Source of the DNA: Clostridia bacterium
GTDB lineage: Bacteria > Bacillota > Clostridia > Christensenellales > UBA1242
Direction: 5' to 3'
Assembly: GCA_028704215.1 (NCBI GenBank)
Contig: JAQVLJ010000023.1
Span: 1-12,697, forward strand
DNA length: 12,697 bases
Positions 6,215 through 12,697 of the stretch are shown one piece after another. The notes beneath the pieces are model-generated. The model did not search any database. It worked only from the letters and a program-made list of their open reading frames with translations, and was not told the origin of the DNA. How positions within the stretch are numbered: position 1 is the first letter of the stretch; each line of letters begins with the position of its first letter. The translations under genes and the position numbers were made by a program.

Positions 6215-7049
6215 CACTTTCTAAATCACTTGTTGTATCTTTGCCTTGCTCGACTTTGACGTATTCTATGTATGAGTACGTGCTTTCTTTTTCAATAGTG
6301 TTTTTTATGAAATCAAAAGTTTTGTCTCTCAAATATTCTGCATTTTGTCTTTCTGTTAATTTGTCCAGTGGAAAAATCGGTTTACCTATATAAGCGACCG
6401 TTTTCGGCTTTCTATATTCGCCCAAAATTGCTCTTTTTTTGTAACACACAGCAACGGGTATACTAGGGGCTTTTGTTTTGGCCGGAAATTTAAAACTAGT
6501 CAAAGGAAATGCTCTTAATTTTGTATAATAAGGCCAAATGTGTGCTTCAGGAAAAATTGTAATAATTTGTTTCTTTTTCAAAATAATATTGTCAATGGTC
6601 TGTGTCATTTTCTTCAAACCTGCCATTGTATCCGCAACAGGAAGGGCACCGCCCGCTTTTGCAAGATAGTTTATGACTGGTATCTCCACAGCTGCTTTGT
6701 TTGCGATAACATAATTTCTTCTAAAAGGTGCAATTGACACAGGCGTAAGCCACGCATCTTTGTAATTTGTATGATTTGCATAGATAAAATATCCTTTATT
6801 CCACAAACCTTTCAAATTTTTGCGACCACGAACTCGAACGCCGAACAAAAACAAGTTTGCAATAGACAAAAGAGGGATTGCAATGAGGTAATAAAACACA
6901 AAACTGAAAAGTTTGAACAATATAAAGTTAGGCATATAATTGTATTTGCTGTCAACATTAACGTTCAAAACATTAGGATGAGCAGTCATAAAATCATCAT
7001 TACTTTCATCCTTATAATAAAATATTCTTTTCTTTTTTTGGTCTTTCAT
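6198..7049 (-). CDS. plsC: 1-acyl-sn-glycerol-3-phosphate acyltransferase family (PlsC-like)
   Basis: The family acylates lysophosphatidate or a related lysolipid at the inner membrane leaflet. The 283-residue protein has a cytosolic N-terminal extension of about 40 residues. A membrane segment follows (about 44-70), then acyltransferase block I NHTNYKD (His93 and Asp98, the H-x4-D catalytic pair). Block III is FPEA (166-169), with Ala-His replacing the usual Gly, and a Pro-containing block IV is SIPVAV (196-201). The start is set by AAAGGTGA, and the ATG shares one base with the upstream stop (TAATG). Translation is thus coupled to the glycosyltransferase gene. Pairing of an acyltransferase with a GT4 enzyme suggests joint work on a membrane glycerolipid. 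The acyl acceptor is not certain, because many PlsC homologues use other lysolipids. Confidence 0.85.
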   Translation of the reverse strand: MKDQKKKRIFYYKDESNDDFMTAHPNVLNVNVDSKYNYMPNFILFKLFSFVFYYLIAIPLLSIANLFLFGVRVRGRKNLKGLWNKGYFIYANHTNYKDAWLTPVSIAPFRRNYVIANKAAVEIPVINYLAKAGGALPVADTMAGLKKMTQTIDNIILKKKQIITIFPEAHIWPYYTKLRAFPLTSFKFPAKTKAPSIPVAVCYKKRAILGEYRKPKTVAYIGKPIFPLDKLTERQNAEYLRDKTFDFIKNTIEKESTYSYIEYVKVEQGKDTTSDLESEKEAI

Positions 7050-8194
7050 TATTCACCTTTTAATTGTTTTTCCTTGTAGTTTATTGCATCATAAAACATT
7101 TTTTCCATTTCGTCCATAGATTTTTCGATTTTGAATTGTTCAGTATAACTATCATATTTCTTTTCCATCTCTTTTATTTTGTCTGGATTTTCATAATAAT
7201 AGTCAATTTTCTTTGTCAAATCCTTGTAGTCCCCTGCTTTAAACAAATTATCTTCTGTCAAAGCAAATGATTTTGTCGCGGAACGTTTGCTATCTGATAT
7301 AATAGGCGCTTTTCCGCAACTGATAGCCTCCAAACAGGCAATCGCTTCAGATTCTATATCTGATGCATGAACGTAAAGGTCACTATAATTGATGACTTCT
7401 ACCAATTTGTCTTTTTTGTAAAATTGCATTATTGGTGGGTTTGGTAGTTTAGAACCCATTTTTTCAAGTGATTTTTTTAAAGGACCATCGCCAGCGAAGA
7501 TAAGTTGAATATTGTCTTTGTACTTTGAATTGGCAACTGCCTTTATAACCAAGTCGTGCCTTTTTTCTTTGGACAATCTTCCTACAAACAAAACTAAAAA
7601 TTTTTCTTTTAATTCTTCTGGTTTTTTTGCATCAATTTTTTTAAACATTTCTGTTACACCGTTAGATATTATTCTCAAATCCATATTGTAGCCACGAGGT
7701 CTAATCAAGTCTGCAATAAAGGCAGATGGGCAGTGTACAAAATTTGTGTATTTGTAAAAATTTTTGTAAAAATCTTTGTAGATGAATTCATTTGCAAATT
7801 TAAAATTTTTCATTCCCAAATGTGATGTAATTGCTTCTGCTGGAGCATGAAATGCTGTTGTCACAGGTTTGTTCAATTCATTTGCGATTTTTATCGCAGC
7901 ACGACCAGTCTTAAAGGGCAGCATAATATGTACTACGTCTGCTTTGGAAATGACCTCTCTTAATATTTTTTCATCTGGAATTGCCAAACATACGCCGTTT
8001 TTTTCTATATATTTGTTAAAGCAAAAAAAGTTTCTCTTTTTTAGTTGGTAATAATCATCATCTTTTACCTTTGATGGAGATACTACCAAAACCTGATGAT
8101 TGCGTTTTCGCATATTTTCTATCAGTCTTTTTGTTGTGATGGTAGTACCGTTGTTTTCTTCCCCCAACACATCTGTAATAATTGCAATTTTCAT
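7049..8194 (-). CDS. GT4-family glycosyltransferase, probably glycolipid synthase
   Basis: This 381-residue GT-B enzyme is predicted to act at the cytoplasmic membrane face. The N-terminal Rossmann domain opens with MKIAIITDVLGEENNGTT. The acceptor-side loop TAFHAPAEA carries His116. The C-terminal nucleotide-sugar domain has SNGV (177-180), GRLSKEK (205-211) and AGDGP (234-238). The retaining-GT4 E-x7-E motif is Glu281/Glu289 in ESEAIACLEAISCG. The wording of that block, with the SKRSATKSFAL that follows, is that of diacylglycerol glucosyltransferase-like proteins of Firmicutes, so a glucosyl-diacylglycerol product is the best guess. Teichoic or other polysaccharide priming is the alternative. 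GGAG lies 7 nt before the ATG. It is the first gene of the GT-plsC operon and diverges from the XRE regulator, which is the natural candidate to control it. Confidence 0.85.
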   Translation of the reverse strand: MKIAIITDVLGEENNGTTITTKRLIENMRKRNHQVLVVSPSKVKDDDYYQLKKRNFFCFNKYIEKNGVCLAIPDEKILREVISKADVVHIMLPFKTGRAAIKIANELNKPVTTAFHAPAEAITSHLGMKNFKFANEFIYKDFYKNFYKYTNFVHCPSAFIADLIRPRGYNMDLRIISNGVTEMFKKIDAKKPEELKEKFLVLFVGRLSKEKRHDLVIKAVANSKYKDNIQLIFAGDGPLKKSLEKMGSKLPNPPIMQFYKKDKLVEVINYSDLYVHASDIESEAIACLEAISCGKAPIISDSKRSATKSFALTEDNLFKAGDYKDLTKKIDYYYENPDKIKEMEKKYDSYTEQFKIEKSMDEMEKMFYDAINYKEKQLKGE

Positions 8195-8228
8195 AAGTTT
8201 TCTCCAATGTATAAGTCTTTACTCAAAT

Positions 8229-8279
8229 ATTATAATCTGCAATTTTGTATACTTTTATATACAATGTATATATTGTCAA
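8229..8279 (-). promoter_or_regulatory. Promoter and operator region of the GT-plsC operon
   Basis: On the minus strand a consensus -35 TTGACA lies at 8279-8274. A TATAAT lies at 8234-8229 with start near 8222, but the two are too far apart to belong to one promoter, so more than one promoter may exist. Between them is the perfect palindrome TATACA-A-TGTATA (8258-8270). There is also the wider dyad TTGTATA (8245-8251) / TATACAA (8258-8264). The placement directly downstream of the -35 box suits a repressor operator. Confidence 0.5.
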
Positions 8280-8392
8280 ATTTGAATTACCTTATTATAA
8301 ATAAAAATATATTGAATAATAAGGGATATGTGTGCAAAACCCTCCCAAATTTCGACAAAAGCATTCCCTTAAAAAGATAATTGTAAAAAATG

Positions 8393-8421
8393 TTGGATTT
8401 TTCTAAATGATTTTGTATAAT
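8393..8421 (+). promoter_or_regulatory. Promoter of the XRE regulator gene
   Basis: A -35 box TTGGAT (8393-8398) and a perfect -10 box TATAAT (8416-8421) are separated by 17 nt. The start site falls at about 8428, the A of the second in-frame ATG. The -10 overlaps a TTGTATA box (8413-8419), and a second TTGTAT follows 11 nt later (8424-8429). That puts two half-sites on the same helix face, a plausible autoregulatory site. Confidence 0.55.
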
Positions 8422-8427
8422 TATTGT

Positions 8428-9006
8428 ATGGAAGATTTAAAAATAACAATTGCAAACAATTTAACATATTTAAGAAAAAAACACAATTTTACTCAATTAG
8501 AATTGGCAGAAAAAATCAATTATTCTGACAACGCTATTTCTCGTTGGGAAAGGGGCGAGGTCACTCCTGGTATAGAAATATTACAGTTAATAGCCAAGTT
8601 TTATAGTATTTCTGTAAATGATTTATTGGATGAAAATTTGCCATCAAAAAAAGATAAGGGCGACAATTCACAAAAAATTACACGTACTTTGACAACAATA
8701 TTCTCACTTTCAGTATTATGGTCATTGCTAATAGTAATTTATATTTACTTACAAATGTTTAATAGTACTGAGTATTGGATGCTTTTTGTTTATGGCGTAC
8801 CATTAACATTCGCCATTATTTTTTATTTCAATAGGCGTTGGGGCAATCGATTGACCGCAATGATTATGTCATCATTATTTACCTGGACCATGTTGGTCAG
8901 TGTTTATTTGCAGTTTTTAGACTACAATTTGTGGCTTATATTTTTCTTAGGCATACCAAGTCAATCAGGAATAGTTACTTTTTATTTCTTAAAACCTAAA
9001 ATATAA
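8428..9006 (+). CDS. Membrane-anchored XRE-family transcriptional regulator
   Basis: The 192-residue product has an N-terminal XRE/Cro-type helix-turn-helix of about 60 residues (LTYLRKKHNFTQLELAEKINYS followed by DNAISRWERGEVTP and the helix ending in VNDLLDE). A charged linker (SKKDKGDNSQK) follows, then four hydrophobic helices: one from FSLSVLWSLLIVIY, one from WMLFVYGVPLTFAIIF, one from TAMIMSSLFTWTMLV and one from LWLIFFLGIPS. It is therefore a one-component regulator held in the membrane. I chose the ATG at 8428. An earlier in-frame ATG at 8407 lies upstream of the -10 box, and neither has a Shine-Dalgarno. It is divergent from the glycosyltransferase-plsC operon and 129 nt upstream of a small membrane protein. 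All three promoter regions carry TTGTATA boxes. The ligand or signal is unknown. Confidence 0.8.
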   Translation: MEDLKITIANNLTYLRKKHNFTQLELAEKINYSDNAISRWERGEVTPGIEILQLIAKFYSISVNDLLDENLPSKKDKGDNSQKITRTLTTIFSLSVLWSLLIVIYIYLQMFNSTEYWMLFVYGVPLTFAIIFYFNRRWGNRLTAMIMSSLFTWTMLVSVYLQFLDYNLWLIFFLGIPSQSGIVTFYFLKPKI

Positions 9007-9025
9007 ATTATGTTTCTTTTATATT

Positions 9026-9062
9026 TATACAAAATATTAAAATCTTAAAGCAAAATATACAA
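9026..9062 (+). promoter_or_regulatory. Pair of TATACAA boxes upstream of the small membrane protein
   Basis: TATACAA occurs at 9026-9032 and 9056-9062, 30 nt apart, about three helical turns. The boxes lie 40-76 nt upstream of the -10 box of the following gene. The heptamer is the complement of TTGTATA found in the two promoter regions on the other side of the XRE gene. Confidence 0.35.
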
Positions 9063-9080
9063 AAAATTTTGTTTTTATTT

Positions 9081-9107
9081 TTGTAGACATTTGCATATTT
9101 TTATAAT
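9081..9107 (+). promoter_or_regulatory. Promoter of the 102-residue membrane protein gene
   Basis: The -10 box TATAAT (9102-9107) is perfect. The best -35 candidate is TTGTAG (9081-9086), with a short 15-nt spacer. The start would be near 9114, leaving a leader of about 20 nt that contains a strong AAAGGAGGG ribosome binding site (9123-9131). Confidence 0.5.
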
Positions 9108-9134
9108 ATACTTTTTTTTATAAAGGAGGGTTTT

Positions 9135-9443
9135 ATGAAGGATACAGTATCAAAATTCTTAGATGGACTCACCAAGTTGCTAGCATTCGTTACTATTGTG
9201 GCTTATGCAGCATTTAGCGTTAACGCAAACTGGACATTTATTACAAATATTACTGTACTAGAATATATTACTTACATAATGACTTATGCTCCACTTGCAT
9301 TGGTTGCTTTGGTAGGCGTTGAATTTGCAGTAAAACGCACGTTTATCGTTCAGTTGATTATTTATATTTTAATCGCTGGTGTAGTTGTTATTCAATTCTT
9401 CCCAGATACATTTAACGCAATTCGTGCAATGGCTGGAATTTAG
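9135..9443 (+). CDS. Small three-TM membrane protein, unknown
   Basis: I do not recognise this 102-residue protein. It begins with an amphipathic, charged stretch (MKDTVSKFLDGLTK). Three hydrophobic segments follow at about residues 15-30, 45-64 and 70-87, and the protein ends with a short polar tail (PDTFNAIRAMAGI). It has the best ribosome binding site in the window (AAAGGAGGG, 3 nt before the ATG with the T-run counted out), so it is probably well expressed. It lies in the same direction as the XRE regulator but with its own promoter. The TATACAA boxes upstream suggest control by that regulator. Possible roles are an accessory subunit, a small transporter or a stress-induced membrane protein; none can be favoured. 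Confidence 0.65.
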   Translation: MKDTVSKFLDGLTKLLAFVTIVAYAAFSVNANWTFITNITVLEYITYIMTYAPLALVALVGVEFAVKRTFIVQLIIYILIAGVVVIQFFPDTFNAIRAMAGI

Positions 9444-9463
9444 TTTAATTAAAAATTAACAAT

Positions 9464-9505
9464 AAGAAAACAAGCATTTTTTTGTTTGTTTTTTTTATGC
9501 TTTTG
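9464..9505. terminator. Weak bidirectional terminator between convergent genes
   Basis: Plus-strand AAAACAA can pair with TTGTTT ahead of a T-run. AAGCAT / ATGCTT arms (9473-9478 and 9497-9502) can form the equivalent hairpin on the minus strand, followed by TTGTTTT. The stems are short and the loops T/A-rich. The position between the ends of the small membrane protein and the ATPase is the main support. Confidence 0.4.
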
Positions 9506-12095
9506 ATTTAGTTTTTTTGTTCAAAAATAGTTTTACTAACTCGACTAGCGGAATAATAGCAATGGAACAAATAGATACAATTATCCATTGATTAATGGCC
9601 AAATGTGTGAGGTCAAATAGACGATAACAAAAAGGCATACACGCTATTGATATATTTAAAATAATTGTAATTAAAAAGCATATATTAAAGATTTTGTTTT
9701 CAAATAGTTTGATATCAAAAATACTTTTGTTTGATTTTGCATTTATACTATGTATAGTCTGGACAAATATTATTGTGAAAAATACCATAGTGTTGGCTAC
9801 TTCTGGCTTAAAGGTTTTTGCAGCATAGCAAAATACTCCCATCACTAGCACTAGTTGTAAAATGGATTGATATAAAATGCCTATTTTAATTTCTTTTGAA
9901 AAAACACTCTCTTTACTTTTGCGTGGAGGGGCAAGCATTATGTCTTTTTCTGCTTTTTCAACCCCCAAAGCAAATGCGGGCAAACTATCTGTAACTAGAT
10001 TAATAAATAACATTTGTACTGCTGTCAAAAAAATAATGTTTGGATATATAATCAAAGCAAGTAGCACGCCAAAAACCTCGATAGCATTAGTACTCAACAG
10101 ATATTGTAAGGCTTTTTGAATGTTTTTATATACTTTTCTACCTTCTTCTATGGCAACAACTATGCTAGCAAAATTGTCATCTGTTACTACCATGTCAGCT
10201 ACGCTCTTTACAACGTCTGTGCCCATCGTACCCATTCCCACACCTATATTTGACATCTTTAAACTTGGAGCATCATTTATTCCGTCTCCTGTCATAGCTA
10301 CAATTTTGTCTAGCTTTTTTAATGCTTGTACGATTTTGACCTTATGTTCGGGACTTACTCGAGCAAAAACCGTGTATTTTGTTATGTTTTTAAAAAAATC
10401 GTTATCACTCATAGCATTTATTTCATCGCCAGTCAAAACTTCACTTTCTTTTGAAGCAATTTCTAGTTGCTTTGCTATTGCAAATGCAGTATTTTTGTGG
10501 TCGCCTGTTATCATTATGGGTTTTAGTCCCGCTTTAAAGCACTTTTTTATTGCATCATAAACTTCGGTTCGCGGGGGATCAATCATACCAACAAGACCCA
10601 AAAAGGTCATATCTTCTTCTACCTCTTCTTCGTAATTGTATTCATCAAATTCTTTAAAACAAAATGCCAAAACTCTCATACTATTTTTTGTCATTTGATT
10701 GTTGAAAGATTGCAGATTTGCCATAATATTTTTGTCCAAAATCATTTTTTTCCCGTCAAGTAAAATATGAGTGCATTTTTTTATTACACTATCAAAAGCA
10801 CCTTTCGTATAACTCGTTATTTTATCGAAATTGTATACTGTGGTCATCATTTTTCTGTTTGAATCAAAAGGCATTTCATATATTCTCTTGTAATTGTGTT
10901 TTTTAACATACGGCAAAACGTATTCATATAATGCATTTTCAGTTGGCTCGCCTATCACGTTTCCATTGGATAATTTGCTATCATTACATAGATACATGCA
11001 TTGTATCATGTGATTATAACTATTTAAATTTTCAACAAATGAGTTATTAGTGACAACTTTTGTTACCGTCATTTTGTTTTGAGTTAGCGTACCCGTTTTG
11101 TCTGAACAAATAATTTCACAACTTCCCAATGTTTCAATCGCATGCAGTTGTTTGATAATAACTTTTCTTTTTGCAAGTTGGGTAACTCCAAGCGCCATTA
11201 TAATCGTAATTACCGCCGGCAAACTTTCCGGTATGGCAGCAACGGCGAGAGCAACAGATGTCATAAGAGCGGTCATAATGTTCATTTCTTTTGAAAAAAA
11301 TATTTCCAAAATAAAGATAATAAGACATACGAACAGTACAGAATATGTAATAAATTTCCCGATTTTCTGAATTGCTTTTTGTAATGGAGTCTGATCCTTT
11401 TTTGTTGAAAATAATAAATTTGCGATTTTGCCTATTTCTGTACTATCTCCAACGGCAGTCACTATTCCTTTTCCACGTCCAGCACACACCATACAACCAG
11501 AAAAAGCCATATTATATTGTTCATTAATTGTTGTATTTGAAGGCAAAACCAAAGATGAATTTTTGTCAACTGGAAAAGACTCTCCTGTTAGTGAGCTTTC
11601 ATCACATTTTAGTTGGTGACTTTCTAACAGCCTCAAATCAGCTGGTACAATATCACCCGCTTCAAGCAAAACTACATCACCACAAACTAATTCAGTTAAG
11701 TCTATTTTTAAAACAGTCCCTTCTCGTATTACTTTGCAATATCTAGATACTGCCTTTTTTAAACTATCAATACTGGCTTGTGCCTTATTTTCTTGAACAA
11801 CTCCGATTATAGCATTCAGAATAACAATAAATAAAATAATAAAGGCGTCTATCAAATCAGCAAATTCTTTAGTTACAATAGCAAAAACAATAGTAATCAA
11901 AGCTGACAATAGCAATACAAACACCATCAAGTTTTTAAACTGACGCAAAAAAGTAACTATAATGTTTTCTCTGCGCTTTTCTTTCAAAACATTTTTTCCA
12001 TATTGTTCCATTCGCTTGCACACTTCATTACTTTTGATACCGGAAAAACTACTGCTCAACTTGTCCAAAGTGTCTTCTTTACTTAAAAAATACAA
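9495..12095 (-). CDS. P-type Ca2+-transporting ATPase (PMCA/SERCA type)
   Basis: This 866-residue P2-type cation pump exports Ca2+ using ATP. Domains are complete. The actuator loop has TGES (170-173) and the phosphorylation site is CSDKTGTLTQNKMT (Asp332). The nucleotide-binding KGAFD begins at Lys431. The hinge motifs are ITGDHKNTA (529-537) and TGDGINDAP (602-610). There are ten predicted TM helices. Ion-site residues can be placed by comparison with SERCA: Glu290 in M4 (AAIPESLP), Asn670 and Glu673 in M5, Asn699 and Asp703 in M6 (NLVTDSLP). M8 has Gln779 where SERCA has its site-I Glu. The start is a TTG at 12095, supported by AGGAG eight nt upstream; no ATG fits. It is monocistronic and convergent with the small membrane protein gene. 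Ca2+ is the likely substrate, but Mn2+ or Na+ transport in relatives cannot be excluded. Confidence 0.92.
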   Translation of the reverse strand: MYFLSKEDTLDKLSSSFSGIKSNEVCKRMEQYGKNVLKEKRRENIIVTFLRQFKNLMVFVLLLSALITIVFAIVTKEFADLIDAFIILFIVILNAIIGVVQENKAQASIDSLKKAVSRYCKVIREGTVLKIDLTELVCGDVVLLEAGDIVPADLRLLESHQLKCDESSLTGESFPVDKNSSLVLPSNTTINEQYNMAFSGCMVCAGRGKGIVTAVGDSTEIGKIANLLFSTKKDQTPLQKAIQKIGKFITYSVLFVCLIIFILEIFFSKEMNIMTALMTSVALAVAAIPESLPAVITIIMALGVTQLAKRKVIIKQLHAIETLGSCEIICSDKTGTLTQNKMTVTKVVTNNSFVENLNSYNHMIQCMYLCNDSKLSNGNVIGEPTENALYEYVLPYVKKHNYKRIYEMPFDSNRKMMTTVYNFDKITSYTKGAFDSVIKKCTHILLDGKKMILDKNIMANLQSFNNQMTKNSMRVLAFCFKEFDEYNYEEEVEEDMTFLGLVGMIDPPRTEVYDAIKKCFKAGLKPIMITGDHKNTAFAIAKQLEIASKESEVLTGDEINAMSDNDFFKNITKYTVFARVSPEHKVKIVQALKKLDKIVAMTGDGINDAPSLKMSNIGVGMGTMGTDVVKSVADMVVTDDNFASIVVAIEEGRKVYKNIQKALQYLLSTNAIEVFGVLLALIIYPNIIFLTAVQMLFINLVTDSLPAFALGVEKAEKDIMLAPPRKSKESVFSKEIKIGILYQSILQLVLVMGVFCYAAKTFKPEVANTMVFFTIIFVQTIHSINAKSNKSIFDIKLFENKIFNICFLITIILNISIACMPFCYRLFDLTHLAINQWIIVSICSIAIIPLVELVKLFLNKKTKSKA

Positions 12096-12205
12096 AATAT
12101 ATTCTCCTATATAGTCTTATAGAAAGATATGATTTGAATGTGTGTTTTTATAACAAACAGTTGAACAAAAATTACATCGTATCATGCTAATTTTTCGAAT
12201 AAATA

Positions 12206-12214
12206 TGCTATAAT
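12206..12214 (+). promoter_or_regulatory. Extended -10 promoter of yigZ, start at the ATG
   Basis: TGC-TATAAT is a perfect extended -10 element with TATAAT at 12209-12214. Transcription would begin at about 12221, the A of the ATG, so the mRNA should be leaderless. No Shine-Dalgarno and no clear -35 box are present. Confidence 0.6.
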
Positions 12215-12220
12215 CTATAT

Positions 12221-12583
12221 ATGTATTTAATAAAAACATCAGAAGTAAAAATAAAAAAATCATTATTTATCGGACAATTATACGATATTGTATGTTTGGA
12301 TGAAGTTCAAAAAATTTTAGATGAACAAAAAATCAAGCACAAAAAAGCAACTCATATTTGCTATGCGTATACGTTCAATGCTGAGATGATACACGAAAAA
12401 AGTTTTGATGATGGCGAGCCGAGCGGTACTGCTGGCAAACCCATTTTGAATGTTATAAAAAAGAAAAACCTTACCAACACTATGATTGTAGTGGTAAGAT
12501 ACTTTGGCGGAATTAAGTTAGGCGCAGGAGGATTAATACGCGCTTACACAAAATGTGCTAGCATGTTAGTCAGCGGCAAATAG
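12221..12583 (+). CDS. yigZ: YigZ/IMPACT-family protein, N-terminal domain only
   Basis: The family links to translation control (eukaryotic IMPACT) and ribosome-associated functions; the bacterial role is not settled. The 120 residues hold the complete UPF0029 fold: SLFIG near residue 14, ATHICYAY (43-50), the signature DDGEPSGTAGKPIL (63-76), and VVVRYFGGIKLGAGGLIRAYT (about 90-110). Bacterial members usually continue for another 80 or so residues with a ferredoxin-like DUF1949 domain. Here the protein stops nine residues after the IRAYT motif. It ends with Gly-Lys and overlaps a convergent reading frame by 18 nt, with no terminator. Either this lineage has a one-domain form or the gene was cut at a rearrangement point near 12570. 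The start is fixed by the -10 box six nt upstream. Confidence 0.85.
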   Translation: MYLIKTSEVKIKKSLFIGQLYDIVCLDEVQKILDEQKIKHKKATHICYAYTFNAEMIHEKSFDDGEPSGTAGKPILNVIKKKNLTNTMIVVVRYFGGIKLGAGGLIRAYTKCASMLVSGK

Positions 12584-12697
12584 CGCCTCCAAACCTGCGA
12601 TAGTAGTAATAGTCGTATGGACAGACTGCACCGCTTCAACTGTTAGTGTCATGGTAATATTACTAGTGGTTGGAGTACCTGAAACACCGTTGGGCAC
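12566..12697 (-). CDS. 3' end of an unidentified, possibly secreted protein
   Basis: The last 43 codons of a minus-strand frame run off the window edge and stop with TAA at 12566-12568. The peptide is rich in Thr, Val and Ala, with a beta-strand-like run TSNITMTLTVEAVQS and a small tail ending in ALFAAD. This recalls C-terminal strands of exported beta-sandwich proteins (camelysin/TasA-type or Ig-like), but 43 residues are too few to assign it. Codons are visibly richer in G and C (GCG, GTG, CAG, GGT) than in neighbouring genes, suggesting a different origin. It overlaps the end of yigZ tail to tail. Confidence 0.4.
   Translation of the reverse strand: MPNGVSGTPTTSNITMTLTVEAVQSVHTTITTIAGLEALFAAD

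Noticed and set aside
8407..8427. Upstream ATG of the XRE regulator, seven codons earlier
   Set aside because: It lies before the -10 box TATAAT (8416-8421), has no Shine-Dalgarno, and adds a Tyr/Cys stretch not typical of the HTH family.
11134..11328. Minus-strand ORF inside the ATPase gene
   Set aside because: It is an alternative frame of the conserved ATPase M3-M4 region; the ATPase frame carries all the family motifs.

Overview
The window is AT-rich chromosomal-type DNA from a low-GC Gram-positive (Bacillota-like) bacterium. The evidence is a lipobox lipoprotein, a short EpsC-type CysE, strong AGGAGG-type ribosome binding sites on several genes, a single-domain YigZ relative and a Pr6Pr-type membrane protein. 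Trp is encoded by TGG and TGA is used as a stop, so the code is standard and this is not a UGA=Trp mollicute. The species cannot be named from the sequence.

Positions 1-4500 are a scrap-rich accessory zone. A 5'-truncated IS3-family transposase (16-402) and a decayed second copy of the same IS end (2810-2940) sit in the same orientation on either side of a large minus-strand surface lipoprotein with four 71-residue repeats (528-2723). Two 3' halves of tRNA-Ser(UGA) genes follow (3203-3258 and 4257-4313), plus a third, shorter tRNA-like tail (2953-2964). Both halves are cut at the anticodon loop and preceded by the same 16-mer and by short direct repeats. All three tails are followed by a terminator-like hairpin. 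This is the footprint expected of integrative elements that target tRNA-Ser. One of the resulting intervals (3259-4313) carries a single HAD phosphatase gene with its own promoter and terminator. No integrase is present.

Positions 4500-12600 are ordinary core-like genes. They are cysE (minus), a 6-TM Pr6Pr-like protein (plus), and a translationally coupled GT4 glycosyltransferase-plsC lipid operon (minus). Divergent from the operon is a membrane-tethered XRE regulator, followed by a small 3-TM protein (both plus), then a large Ca2+-type P-type ATPase (minus) and a truncated YigZ (plus). A heptamer, TTGTATA/TATACAA, occurs five times in the intergenic DNA around the XRE gene: two copies upstream of the lipid operon, one in the XRE promoter and two upstream of the small membrane protein. 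This suggests a small local regulon of membrane functions. Three plus-strand genes (5228, 8428, 12221) have a -10 box only 6-8 nt before the ATG and no Shine-Dalgarno, so they look leaderless.

At the right edge the base composition becomes visibly less AT-rich. The 3' end of an unidentified minus-strand gene overlaps the end of YigZ, which suggests a rearrangement junction.
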